Shown here: positions 31,952 to 40,800 of the stretch, piece by piece
Position numbering within the stretch: position 1 is the stretch's first letter
Layout of the letters: each line of letters opens with the position of its first letter
Assembly: GCA_027494165.1 (NCBI GenBank)
Contig: JAOSJM010000005.1
Location: 496,001-560,000, forward strand
DNA from: Acidimicrobiia bacterium
GTDB taxonomy: Bacteria > Actinomycetota > Acidimicrobiia > IMCC26256 > JAOSJM01
Length of the DNA stretch: 64,000 nt
Direction: 5' to 3'
Notes under the pieces: model-generated
Told to the model about the DNA's origin: nothing
What the model saw: only the letters and a program-made list of their open reading frames with translations
Databases searched by the model: none
Program-made: the position numbers and the translations under genes

Positions 31952-31984
31952 AACATGAAACGTACTTATGTTATGAGTAACATA
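31952..31984. promoter_or_regulatory. Divergent promoter/operator between nitrilase operon and xdhC
   Basis: A perfect inverted repeat TATGTT-ATGAGT-AACATA spans 31967-31984. An overlapping pair AACAT (31952) and ATGTT (31968) gives a second dyad. The arms themselves resemble -10 elements of both strands (TATGTT, TAACAT), so a bound repressor would shut both directions. The 94 bp region is clearly AT-richer than its surroundings. The IclR protein at 5567-6412 is the obvious candidate ligand-responsive regulator, by inference only. Confidence 0.55.
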
Positions 31985-32012
31985 GGGCGCGCGGCAACTC
32001 GACTGGGGCGGG

Positions 32013-33125
32013 ATGATCGAGGTCCTCCACGACATCGAACGGTGGCACCGGGCCGGGCACAGGGTTGCGCTCGCTCGGGTCGTCGAGACGGCTGGCTCTG
32101 CCCCGAGGATCCCGGGGGCCACGATGGCCGTGAACGACGAGGGCGAGGTCGCGGGTTCCGTGTCGGGCGGCTGCATCGAGGGCGCGGTCCTCGAGGAGGC
32201 GCTGGCTGTCCTCGCCGGCGACCGGGGTCAGGGTCTGCTGACCTTCGGGTACGCGGACGACGCCGCCTTCGAGGTCGGCGTCACCTGTGGGGGGACGATC
32301 AAGATCTTCGTGGCGCCGATCCACGCGTCCGACGAGCTCGGCGTCGCGCTGTTCCATGGGCTGGCCGACGCGTTGCGTGGGGGATCACCCATCGCCCTCG
32401 CAACGCTCGTGGAGGGAAGCCCCACGGGCGCCCGGCTCCTCGTACCCCCCGACCGGCAGCCGATGGGAAGCCTCGGTCATCCGGACCTCGACCGTGCCGC
32501 CGCTCGCGACGCGCTCGGCCAGCTCGCGGCCGGCGGAACCACCGTGCGACGCTACGGGCAGCGAGGGGAGGCTCGCGGGGCGGCCGTCACCGTGTTCCTC
32601 GAGGCCTTCACACCACCTCCACGCATGGTCATCTCCGGTGCGGTCGACTTCACGGCCGCGCTGGCCCGAGCCGCGAAGCTCCTCGGCTTCCACGTCACGG
32701 TCTGCGACGCTCGTCCGGCGTTCGCCACAGCGGCCCGTTTCCCGATGGCCGATGAGGTCGTGGTCGACTGGCCCGACCGCTACCTCACCTCGATCGCCGA
32801 CCACCTCGGACCGCGGGACGCGGTGTGCGTCCTGACCCACGACCACAAGTTCGACGTCCCTGCGATCGTCACCGCCTGCCGGACGGCGGTCGGCTACCTC
32901 GGTGCCATGGGCTCACGGCGCACTCACGAGCAGCGGATCGAGCGGCTGCGAGAGGCGGGTCTGCAGGACCGGGACATCGAACGCTTGCATGCACCCATCG
33001 GGCTCGACCTCGGGGCGCGCACTCCCGAGGAGACCGCGATCGCGATCTGCGCGGAGATCATCGCCTTGCGCACCGGTCGTCCGGGTGGTCGACTTCGCGA
33101 CGGCGATGGGCCCATCCACGGCTGA
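32013..33125 (+). CDS. xdhC: XdhC-family molybdenum cofactor maturation protein
   Basis: XdhC binds molybdenum cofactor and inserts its sulfurated form into xanthine dehydrogenase-type enzymes. The 370-residue product has the N-terminal part WHRAGHRVALARVVETAGSA, the conserved SVSGGCIEGAVLEEA, and TCGGTIKIFVAP. A C-terminal Rossmann-like half includes ISGAVDFTAALARAAKLLG, VLTHDHKFDVPAI and YLGAMGSRRTHEQR. The ATG start at 32013 has a weak GGGGCGGG upstream. It is the only plus-strand gene of the island and presumably serves both hydroxylase sets. Family membership is certain. Confidence 0.93.
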   Translation: MIEVLHDIERWHRAGHRVALARVVETAGSAPRIPGATMAVNDEGEVAGSVSGGCIEGAVLEEALAVLAGDRGQGLLTFGYADDAAFEVGVTCGGTIKIFVAPIHASDELGVALFHGLADALRGGSPIALATLVEGSPTGARLLVPPDRQPMGSLGHPDLDRAAARDALGQLAAGGTTVRRYGQRGEARGAAVTVFLEAFTPPPRMVISGAVDFTAALARAAKLLGFHVTVCDARPAFATAARFPMADEVVVDWPDRYLTSIADHLGPRDAVCVLTHDHKFDVPAIVTACRTAVGYLGAMGSRRTHEQRIERLREAGLQDRDIERLHAPIGLDLGARTPEETAIAICAEIIALRTGRPGGRLRDGDGPIHG

Positions 33126-33160
33126 CCGGGGAGCCGCTGGTCCCGGCAGAGCCGATGCTC

Positions 33161-33180
33161 TGACCCCGCCCGCCGGGTCA
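33161..33180. terminator. Hairpin between convergent xdhC and the Nfu_N-like gene
   Basis: TGACCC and GGGTCA pair across an 8 nt GC-rich loop, 36 bp after the xdhC stop and 29 bp after the opposite gene's end. It may serve both directions. There is no U-run, which is common in high-GC actinobacteria. Confidence 0.4.
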
Positions 33181-33208
33181 GCCCTGCTCGCACCCGCCCG
33201 ACGCGGCG

Positions 33209-33574
33209 CTACCCGGCGGCGGCGACCTCGGCCTCGGGCTCGGCCGGGGCCACCGGGGCCTCCTCGGGCGGCCACGCCGCGCCCTCGCCGTAGTGGCGGA
33301 ACAGGTGCCCGATGGCCTCGACGACCCGGGGCTCGAGCTCGGCCCACCGCTCGGCGGGCGCTTCCACGGTGACCGCGCTCGAGTACACGGTCACGCGGGT
33401 CGCCCCGAGCTCGAAGAGCCGACGGGCCAGCACGTCGGGCGGCCGCGACCCGGCGGCGGCCTCGGCCGAGTCGTAGGACTCGACGGCCATGCCGGTGAGC
33501 GACCGGTTGAGATCGAACATCCGGACCGACGGCGAGGCCCCGGCCCGGGCGGAGACGGTGATGTCCTGGCCCAT
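33209..33574 (-). CDS. Small Nfu_N-like domain protein
   Basis: This 122-residue protein begins MGQDITVSARAGASPSVRMF. The pattern VLARRLFELGATRVTVYSSAVTVE followed by WAELEPRVVEAIGHLF resembles the N-terminal domain of NifU/Nfu proteins. No CxxC cluster-binding domain follows, and the C-terminus is an acidic Pro/Glu/Ala tail. I prefer the ATG at 33574: TAGTGT ends 7 nt upstream, so the mRNA is probably leaderless. The upstream in-frame codons lie inside that promoter. Function unknown. Confidence 0.62.
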   Translation of the reverse strand: MGQDITVSARAGASPSVRMFDLNRSLTGMAVESYDSAEAAAGSRPPDVLARRLFELGATRVTVYSSAVTVEAPAERWAELEPRVVEAIGHLFRHYGEGAAWPPEEAPVAPAEPEAEVAAAG

Positions 33575-33628
33575 GCGCCACACACTAGATCCCGCCCCGG
33601 CGCGAGCCCGGGCCCGGACGGCACCCCT

Positions 33629-34292
33629 TCAGGCGAAGAGGCGGCCGGGCGGCGGGGGCAGGGCCCGCCAGACCAGGCTCTCCATGAAGACCCAGGAGCG
33701 CCGGTGGATCGACGTCGGTCCGTACCCGGCGAGGGCCGCCTGGTGGCGCGGCGCGGGGTACCCGACGTTGGACTCGAAGTCGTAGGGCGGGAAGTGGACC
33801 GCCTCCTCGACCATGAGGCGGTCGCGGGTCACCTTGGCCACCACCGACGCCGCGGCCACCGCGGTCGACGACGCGTCGGCCTTCACCCGGGTGATCACCC
33901 GGTCACCGAGCCCGAGGTAGTCGTGGCGGCCGTCGAGCACGACCCGGTCCGGCTCGGCTCCCTGGCGCGCCAGCCCGGCCAGCGCCCGCCGGCCGGCGAG
34001 GCGGAGGGCCGCGGTCATGCCCAGCTCGTCGCACTCCTCGGGGCCCGCGTGGCCGACGCCGACCGCCACCGCCCAGTCGAGCACCCGGGGAAGAGCGCCT
34101 CCCGCTGGTCGCGGGTCAGCTCCTTCGAGTCGCGCACGCCCCGCAGCGGTCGCGGCGACGGCACCACGGCGGCCACCGTGACCGGACCGGCCCACGCCCC
34201 CGTCCGACCTCGTCGACCCCGCACACGATCCGGTCGCCGGCACGCCAGCAGCGTCGCTCGAGACGCAGGGTCGGCGCCGGGCCCGCGGGCAT
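33629..34292 (-). CDS. rnhB: Ribonuclease HII
   Basis: RNase HII removes ribonucleotides from DNA. The N-terminus reads [11 protein letters not shown] then [12 protein letters not shown], with the catalytic Asp/Glu in [24 protein letters not shown] follows, then [13 protein letters not shown] and [16 protein letters not shown]. Two one-base breaks in G runs (near 34199 and 34088) interrupt the frame; repaired, the gene codes for about 222 residues. The ATG at 34292 gives [14 protein letters not shown]. The start region is duplicated in the tandem array immediately upstream. Confidence 0.88.
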
Positions 34293-34315
34293 CCGCCGAC
34301 GCTACCAAGGAGCCG

Positions 34316-34778
34316 CGGCTCGGAGCGGCTCCCCGACCGGCCCCCGCGACGACCCGGTCGGACGCAGGATCGGCGCCGGGACCACCGGCATCCACCGGGC
34401 TCCGCCGGTGCTCGCAAGGGGCGGCGGCTCGGAGCGGCTCCCCGACCGGCCCCCACGACGACCCGGTCGGACGCAGGATCGGCGCCGGGACCACCGGCAT
34501 CCACCGGGCTCCGCCGGTGCTCGCAAGGGGCGGCGGCTCGGAGCGGCTCCCCGACCGGCCCCCACGACGACCCGGTCGGACGCAGGATCGGCGCCGGGAC
34601 CACCGGCATCCACCGGGCTCCGCCGGCGCTCGCAAGGGGCGGCGGCTCGGAGCGGCTCCCCGACCGGCCCCCACGACGACCCGGTCGGACGCAGGATCGG
34701 CGCCGGGACCACCGGCATCCACCGGGCTCCGCCGGCGCTCGCAAGGGGCGGCGGCTCGGAGCGGCTCCCCGACCGGCC
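34316..34778. repeat. 109-bp tandem repeat array, about 4.25 copies, derived from the rnhB 5' end
   Basis: Units start at 34316, 34425, 34534 and 34643, with a partial fifth from 34752. They are nearly identical; visible differences are single bases such as GGTGCTCGC versus GGCGCTCGC. Each unit contains a block (GACGCAGGATCGGCGCCGGG and onward through an ATG on the minus strand) that closely matches the functional rnhB start region at 34262-34296. The array looks like expansion of the gene's own 5' flank. Because 109 is not a multiple of three, any reading through it visits all frames, so the apparent proteins here are not real. No other gene is seen between 34293 and 34784. Confidence 0.93.
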
Positions 34779-34796
34779 GCCGCTACGATGCGGTCG

Positions 34797-35000
34797 GTGG
34801 AGGCCGGGACGCGCGTCGAGGTGCGCTCACGGTTCGACGACCGCTGGGCCCGGGGCTTCGAGGTCGTCGACGTCGTGGAGGACGAGCGCGGGCGGAGCTT
34901 CCGGGTCCGCCGCCGCTCCGACGGCTCGGTGCTCCCGGTCCTCTTCGCCGACGACGACGTGCGCGAGGAGAAGAAGCGCTCCTACCTCTGGTGGTACTAG
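34797..35000 (+). CDS. Small hypothetical protein
   Basis: This product of about 67 residues is acidic-basic mixed and possibly an SH3-like small beta barrel: [21 protein letters not shown], then [19 protein letters not shown] and an aromatic end SYLWWY. I prefer the GTG at 34797 because TACGAT (34784-34789) ends 7 nt before it, a leaderless arrangement. The ATG at 34788 in the same frame overlaps that -10. Convergent with the GYD gene. Function unknown. Confidence 0.6.
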   Translation: MEAGTRVEVRSRFDDRWARGFEVVDVVEDERGRSFRVRRRSDGSVLPVLFADDDVREEKKRSYLWWY

Positions 35001-35003
35001 CGC

Positions 35004-35294
35004 TCAGGTCTGGCGGAGCGTCTCGACGAGCCGGTCCACCTCGATGGCCTGGAAGGTCGTCGTGCGCATGGTCCCCCGCGCCGCCAGCATCACCGCGGCC
35101 CGGGCCATGGCCGCCTCGTCGGGCGCCTCGATGACGTTGAGGAAGTCGTACTGGCCCATCAGGCCGTACTGGGCGACGATCTTCAGGCCGAGCGCCTCGA
35201 CCTCGCGATTGACCTCGAGGATCCGGTCCGGGTTCTCCCGGACCGTGGCCCAACCGTCGGGCCCGAGCGTCGTGAGCATCACGTAGATCGGCAC
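35004..35294 (-). CDS. GYD-domain protein
   Basis: This 96-residue protein fits the GYD family, a dimeric alpha-beta (ferredoxin-like) fold. Visible features are MPIYVMLTTLGPDGWATVRE, IVAQYGLMGQYDFLNVIEAPD (the GYD-like QYD turn) and TMRTTTFQAIEVDRL at the C-terminus. It is followed upstream by the RpiB-like gene (9 bp gap), possibly one transcript. The biochemical role of the family is not established. Confidence 0.82.
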   Translation of the reverse strand: MPIYVMLTTLGPDGWATVRENPDRILEVNREVEALGLKIVAQYGLMGQYDFLNVIEAPDEAAMARAAVMLAARGTMRTTTFQAIEVDRLVETLRQT

Positions 35295-35303
35295 AGGGCG
35301 AGC

Positions 35304-35726
35304 CTACTGCTCGAGGCGGGCGATGTTGACCGCCTCCCCGGGGTCGGGCTCGGTCGCGAACCAGGCGTCGAGCATCTCGCGGGCGACCTCGGCGCTCGTG
35401 AGGCGCAGGCCCATCACGAGCACGTTGGCGTCGTTCCACCGCCGGGCCCCGCCCGCGGTGGCCGCATCGGTGCACAGCGCCGCCCGGACGCCGCGGACCT
35501 TGTTGGCGGCGATCGACGCCCCAGTGCCCGTCCAGCAGAACAACACGCCGGTGTCGGCCGCTCCCGAGGCCACGAGCTCACCCACCCGGCGGCCGACCTC
35601 GGCCCACTCGCCGGGCTCGCGGGCCGGGGGACCCACCAGGACCAGGTCGTGGCCCCGGCCCTCGAGGTCGGCCACGACGGCGTCGGTCAGCGCGCTCCGC
35701 TCGTCGGAACCCAGGACGATCCGCAC
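35304..35726 (-). CDS. RpiB/LacAB-family sugar-phosphate isomerase
   Basis: The 140-residue product starts at GTG 35726 with VRIVLGSDERSALTDAV, the usual N-terminal strand of RpiB (the frame opens earlier but is not protein-like). The catalytic Cys region reads VLFCWTGTGASIAANKVRG, and ALCTDAATAGGARRWNDANVLVMG follows, both diagnostic. The family interconverts aldose and ketose phosphates such as ribose 5-phosphate. In place of the usual CGTGIG the motif is CWTGTG, a variant loop, so the substrate may differ from ribose 5-phosphate. Confidence 0.85.
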   Translation of the reverse strand: MRIVLGSDERSALTDAVVADLEGRGHDLVLVGPPAREPGEWAEVGRRVGELVASGAADTGVLFCWTGTGASIAANKVRGVRAALCTDAATAGGARRWNDANVLVMGLRLTSAEVAREMLDAWFATEPDPGEAVNIARLEQ

Positions 35727-35730
35727 GCCC

Positions 35731-36414
35731 TCATCGTACGAGCGGCCCGCCCGGCCGGCGCGCCGGCAGCAGGAGCCGCCCGACGTCGTCCAGGGTCTCG
35801 AAGGGAACCCACGGGACCCCGAACGCGTCACACCACGCGGCCATCGGCCCCCGCGTCACGACCACGTCGGCGAGCAACGCCGCCTTCCGGTCCGCGAGCG
35901 ACGCCCCGACGAGCACGGTGACGCGCCCCCGGGCCCGGGCCTCCCGCAACGGCGCCTGCTTGCAGACCCCGCAGGACGTGCAGGGACAGCACCGGTCCTC
36001 GTGGGGGAACCGGAGCTCCCCGGCGTCGAAGTCCACCGCGTTCGTGAGCACCTCGACGTCTGCGGCCCCGGCGGCGGCGAGCGCCTCGCGCACCGAGAAG
36101 CCGTAGCCGTCGGACACCACCAGGACCTCGGCCCCCGCCTCCCGGAGGTCACGGACGAGTGGCCCCGCCGCGGGATCCACGGGAACCTCCCGGGCGATCG
36201 ACCGTAGCCGCTCCTCGTCGTGAGGCAGGAACGACCACCCGTCGGACAGCCGCTCCCGGCTGGTGGAGCCGCCCCGGTCGAAGAGGTCCTCCGCCGCCTC
36301 CCAACCCGCCCGGCCGGCCCGCTCGAGGAGATGGCGCCGCACGTCGACCCGGCTCAGCGCGGCGTCCAGGTCGACGAGCACGAAGAGGCGGGCGGGGTCG
36401 AGATCGAGGGTCAT
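35731..36414 (-). CDS. HAD-superfamily phosphatase-like protein (MtnX-like)
   Basis: This 227-residue haloacid dehalogenase-fold protein has motif I as LFVLVDLDAALS (DxD) and motif II as VLVVSDGYG. A cysteine-rich insertion CCPCTSCGVCK near residue 140 resembles the MtnX/phosphoserine phosphatase-like group. Motif III/IV (VLVGASLADRKAALLADVVV) is degenerate: GAS replaces the usual GDG. It ends 4 bp before the RpiB-like start. Phosphatase activity is plausible but not assured. Confidence 0.72.
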   Translation of the reverse strand: MTLDLDPARLFVLVDLDAALSRVDVRRHLLERAGRAGWEAAEDLFDRGGSTSRERLSDGWSFLPHDEERLRSIAREVPVDPAAGPLVRDLREAGAEVLVVSDGYGFSVREALAAAGAADVEVLTNAVDFDAGELRFPHEDRCCPCTSCGVCKQAPLREARARGRVTVLVGASLADRKAALLADVVVTRGPMAAWCDAFGVPWVPFETLDDVGRLLLPARRPGGPLVR

Positions 36415-36499
36415 GAGGCCATCGATGGTAACCAGGGCACGGGCGCGGGCCGTGCGACGAGGAGCGCTCCGGCGCCACCGCCACCCCTATCCTGCTGGG

Positions 36500-39269
36500 A
36501 TGGGCCGACCGGTGGGCATCGTCCCCCACACCCACTGGGACCGCGAGTGGCACGAGCCGTACCAGGTGTTCCGGGCCCGGCTCGTCCGCCTCCTCGACGA
36601 GCTGCTCGCCCTCCTCGAGCGCGACCGCTCGTACGCCCGGTTCCTGCTCGACGGGCAGACGGTCGTCGTCGACGACTACCTGGAGGTCCGGCCCGAGGCC
36701 GAGGACGCCATCCGGCGCCTCGTGGCCGAGGGGCGCCTCTCGCTGGGCCCCTGGATGGTCCTCATGGACGAGCTCATGGTCTCGGGCGAGACGATCGTCC
36801 GGGACCTGCAGCTCGGGACGGCCCGGGCGGCCGAGCTCGGCGGGGCGATGCCCGTCGGCTACCTGCCCGACATGTTCGGCCACGTCGCCCAGATGCCCCA
36901 GATCCTCCGCCTGGCCGGCCTCGACCACGCGGTCGTGTGGAGGGGTGTCCCGTCCGAGATCGACCGGACCGCCTTCTGGTGGGAGGCCCCCGACGGCTCG
37001 CGCGTCCGGGCCGAGTACCTCTACGGCTCCTACTCCAACGGGCGCGACCTGCCCGACGACGCCGTGGCCCTCGTGGCCCGGGCGCGCGGGTACGAGCACG
37101 AGCTCGGCCCCGTGGCCCTCCCCGGTGGCGGGCTGCTGCTCATGAACGGGACCGACCACCAGCTCCCCCAGCCGTGGCTGGGACGCGTCGTGACCGAGGC
37201 CAACGCCCTCCAGGACGACTACGAGCTCGCCGTCACCTCCCTCCCCGAGTACCTCGCCGCCCAGCCCGTCGACGGCCTCCCGACCTGGCGGGGCGAGCTG
37301 CGCTCCGGGGCCCGGGCCAACGTGCTCATGGGCGTGGCCTCGAACCGCGTCGACGTGCACCGGGCCGCGGCCGCCGCCGAGCGGGCGATCGAGCGGCGGG
37401 CCGAGCCGCTCACGGCGCTGTTCGCCTCCGACGACACGGCCGCTCGACGACTGCTCGGCCAGGCCTGGCGGCGCCTGGTGGAGAACAGCGCCCACGACTC
37501 GTCGTGCGCGTGCAGCCACGACGACGTCGTCGACCAGGTCGTGGTGCGCTACCGGGAGGCCCGCCAGATCGGCGACGTCCTCACCCGCGACGCCCTGCAC
37601 CGTCTCGCCGCCGAGGTGGATGCCCCGCCGGGCTCCACCGTCGTCGTCAACCCGACGGCCGCGGACCGGGGCGGGCTGGTCGAGGTCCGGGTGCCCGGGG
37701 AGGGACCGGTGCACCTGCGCGACCTCGACGGTGGGCCGTGCCCGGCCCAGGTGGTGGCCACCGGCGGTGGCGAGGGGTTCCACGCCATGGTCGAGGGCCG
37801 GAAGATCCGGTGGGTGCTCGACACGATGCGGGGACCGGAGCTCGCCGGCACCACCGTCACCTCCTACGAGGTCGGCCGCGACGCCGACGGCCGGGTCGAC
37901 GTGCGGCTGCAGGGCGCGGGCCCCGGCGACGAGCCGGTGGACCTGGAGGGCCTGCGCGAGGAGCTGATGGCCCTCGGCGAGGCCGGGGCGTCGTTCCGGG
38001 TGCGCCTCGAGCACGCTCCCTCGCGCGTGGTGGTCTTCGTCGCCCCGCCGGTCCCGGGCTTCGGATGGAGGACGTTCGTGCCCGTCGAGGGAGACGGACC
38101 GTCGACCGCGGTGTCCGCGGGCCCCGAGGCCGGCGGCGGGGTCCGGCTGGACAACGAGCGCCTCGCCGTGACCGTCGACCCCGACGACGGCACGATCACG
38201 CTCGTCACGAGGGACGGGGTCCGGGTCGAGGGCGCGAACCGCTACGTCGACGGCGGCGACGGCGGCGACACCTACAACTACTCCCCGCCCGACGCCGACG
38301 TCCTGGTCGACCGACCCGAGTCCGTGACCGCTCGCGTCACCGAGGTGGGCCCGGTGCGGGCCCGGGCCCTCGTCGAGGCCGTCTACCGGTGGCCCACCCA
38401 CGCGATCGGCGACGAGCGGTCCTGTCGCCGACGGAGCGAGGAGACCGCGCCGGTGACGGTCCGCACGACCCTCGAGCTCCGTGCCGGCGAACCGTTCCTG
38501 CGCGTCCGCTGCGAGCTCGACAACGTGTGCCGGGACCATCGGCTCCGGGCCCACTTCCCCCTCCCGGCGCGCCGACGGGTCCGACGCCGAGTGCGCCTTC
38601 GCGGTCGTGCACCGCGGCCTGAGCGCCGAGGGTGGACCCCATGAGCACCCGCTCCCCACGTTCGTGTCGAGGCGCTTCGTGGATGCCGGCGGGGCCGGTG
38701 AGGCGGGCGGGGTCGTGGGGCTGGCGGTCCTCCACGACGGGCTGCTCGAGTACGAGGTGACGGGCGACGGCACGGAGCTGGCCCTCACCCTGCTGCGCGC
38801 GACCGGGTACCTGTCGCGGACGGAGCCGGCGTACCGACCGAACCCAGCCGGCCCGGCCGTCCCCGTCCGCGGGGCCCAGATGCCCGGACCCCGGACGGCC
38901 GAGTACGCCCTGCTCCCCCACCGGGGCGACTGGCGCGACGCGGCGTCCCACCGCCGGGCCGACGAGCTGCTCGTGCCGCTGGAGCGCGTCCGGGGAGGTG
39001 GCTGGACCGGGGCATGGCGGCCACCCACCGGACGGGAGCTCGAGGTGCGGGGAGCCGAGGTGTCCGCGGTGACCCGCGACGAGGAGGGGCTCGTGGTGCG
39101 GGTCTTCTCGACGGCGCCGGCACCGGCGTCGGTGTCGGTGACCTGGCGCGGGGCGCCCGCCACCGGTCGGGTGGTCGACCTGCTCGACCGCCCGGTCCGC
39201 CCGTTCACCGCGGCCCTGGGGCTCCGGCCCGGTGAGATCGCCACCCTCCGCCTCGACGAGCCCGCCTGA
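36500..39269 (+). CDS. Glycoside hydrolase family 38 alpha-mannosidase
   Basis: This large enzyme removes alpha-linked mannose. The N-terminal catalytic domain begins VGIVPHTHWDREWHEPYQVF, the GH38 signature with zinc-binding His and Asp. The nucleophile Asp is in GYLPDMFGHVAQMPQILR, and ENSAHDSSCACSHDDVVDQV is a later conserved block. The C-terminal beta domains follow. A frame break near 38570 separates RAHFPLPA from RADGSDAECAFAVVHRG; joined length is about 922 residues, normal for the family. The ATG at 36500 follows TATCCT by 6 nt, so the mRNA is probably leaderless. No signal peptide, hence cytoplasmic. Confidence 0.92.
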
Positions 39270-39340
39270 CCCCGGACGAGCCCTCGCCCCATCCTCCGGA
39301 GTCGGCGCGGAATCGGGGCCCAGAACCCCGAAAGCGCGCC

Positions 39341-39515
39341 AACCCGCCGGAAGGTTCGGCGCCAACCCGCCGGAAGGTTCGGCGCCAACCCGCCGGAAGG
39401 TTCGGCGCCAACCCGCCGGAAGGTTCGGCGCCAACCCGCCGGAAGGTTCGGCGCCAACCCGCCGGAAGGTTCGGCGCCAACCCGCCGGAAGGTTCGGCGC
39501 CAACCCGCCGGAAGG
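39341..39515. repeat. 23-bp tandem repeat array, 7.6 copies
   Basis: Identical units beginning AACCCGCCGGAAGG recur every 23 bp (39341, 39364, 39387, 39410, 39433, 39456, 39479, 39502). Each contains CGCCG-gaaggtt-CGGCG, a small hairpin. The array fills the gap between the convergent mannosidase and the unknown gene at 39527, so it may act as a set of transcription stop or RNA-processing hairpins. No spacers, so it is not a CRISPR. Long readings through it are artefacts. Confidence 0.93.
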
Positions 39516-39526
39516 GGCACGGGCGC

Positions 39527-40800
39527 TCAGCGCGTGGCGGGCACGGGCGCCAGGAGCGCCTCGCCGCGACGGGCGTCGCTCACCCACGCGGGATCGAGTC
39601 CCGGCGCCCGCAGGACGGCACCCGGCCCGTCGACCTCCCACAGGAGCGCGGGGCGGTCACCGTGCCACCGGATGGCGTAGGAGACGAGGCCGCGCCGGGT
39701 GGGGGCGCCGCGCACCCCGAGCCCTGCACCGGCCCAGCCGGGCGGGAGCTCCCCCATCAGGTGGACCTCGCCGTCCGGCGCGTCGCGCACGAGGAGGGCC
39801 CGGAGGTCGAGGAGGAAGCCGGCGGGGCCCTCGGGCCACGACCGGGTCGGCGAGCGCCGCCCGAGCCACGCGGCCACCGGCGCCCACCGGCCCGGCCTCC
39901 GCGGCCGCCGTGCCGCCTGCCGCCGCCCGCCGAGGTGGAGGCGCCGCCACGCCGCGACGGCCTCGGCGTCGAAGCCCCAGTCCTCGAGCGCCGCCACCTC
40001 CCCGGGCGCCGGACGGCGGCGGGACCCGGTGCGCAGGAGGAGCGCGGCCCGGGCGGCATCGGCGGTCCCGGCCACGTCGTCCGGCAGCTCCACCCGCAGC
40101 CCCCGGTCGAGCTGGGCGGCCCAGCCGCGGACGACGTCGGCGGCCGAGGGGAGCGTCGCCGGGTCGAGACCCTCGGGCTCGCGCCCGAGCACGAGCGCCG
40201 CCCGCCACGTCGTGCGGTGGGCGACGGGGTGGAGGAACGCCGCCCGGAGGCGCCCGCGGCGGTCGTGATGTCGGGGACCGGCCCGTCCGAGGCGTGCCCG
40301 GATCGCACGGGGTCGAACGGGTCGCCCGAGGCGGTGACCGACCACCGGGCCGCCGGGCGGGCGGTGACCAGGGCGGCTCGCCCGTCGACCGCCACGACAC
40401 CTCCCCGGGCCTCGACGCGCTGCACCCCGGGGGCCCGGGTCGCCAGAGCCGCGGGGGCCGGGCGCACCTCGATCGCGACCACGAACGGCGCCGGCGAGTC
40501 GTTCTCGACCTCGACCACGACCGGGTCGCCGTAGCCGCCGGCGCCGTAGACGCGCTGCACGGCGTGGCCGCCGGGAACCCGCACGCGGGTCTCCACGACC
40601 GGAGCCCGGCCGACCAGCGACTGGCGGACCTCACGCTCGTCGGCCGGCCGGTGCCAGCGGTCGTCGGCGCCGATCCACCAGTCGACCGCGAAGCCGCGGC
40701 CCTCGGGGACCACGAGGCCCTCGGGCGCCACCCGGGCCGTTCGGGGGGAACCGAGCGCTCCCACGAGGGTGGAGGCACCCGGAAGGGGCGACGAGCTCAC
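39527..40800 (-). CDS. Hypothetical protein coupled to plsC-gpsA
   Basis: This unrecognised protein has about 425 residues. The N-terminal half is beta-rich (RGFAVDWWIGADDRWHRPAD, VPGGHAVQRVYGAGGYGDPV, VVEVENDSPAPFVVAIEV), in a style seen in the N-terminal domains of glycogen-debranching-type proteins. The C-terminal half has LLLRTGSRRRPAPGEVAALE and MGELPPGWAGAGLGV. One frame break near 40258 separates PDITTA from GRLRAAFLHPV. The GTG start overlaps the gpsA stop (GTGA), so it is translated with the phospholipid genes. Its last codons reach into the end of the 23-bp array region. No motif allows a function call. Confidence 0.7.

Noticed and set aside
31919..32176. N-terminal extension of the nitrilase gene
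   Set aside because: It crosses the divergent promoter and xdhC start, is not protein-like, and a strong AGGAGG sits before the ATG at 31918.
39341..39515. 23-bp repeats as a CRISPR array
   Set aside because: Units abut with no spacers, and no cas genes are present.
36149..39520. A very long minus-strand reading frame opposite the mannosidase
   Set aside because: It is antisense to a clear GH38 enzyme and starts in the 23-bp array; its sequence has no family motif. High GC content makes such open frames common.
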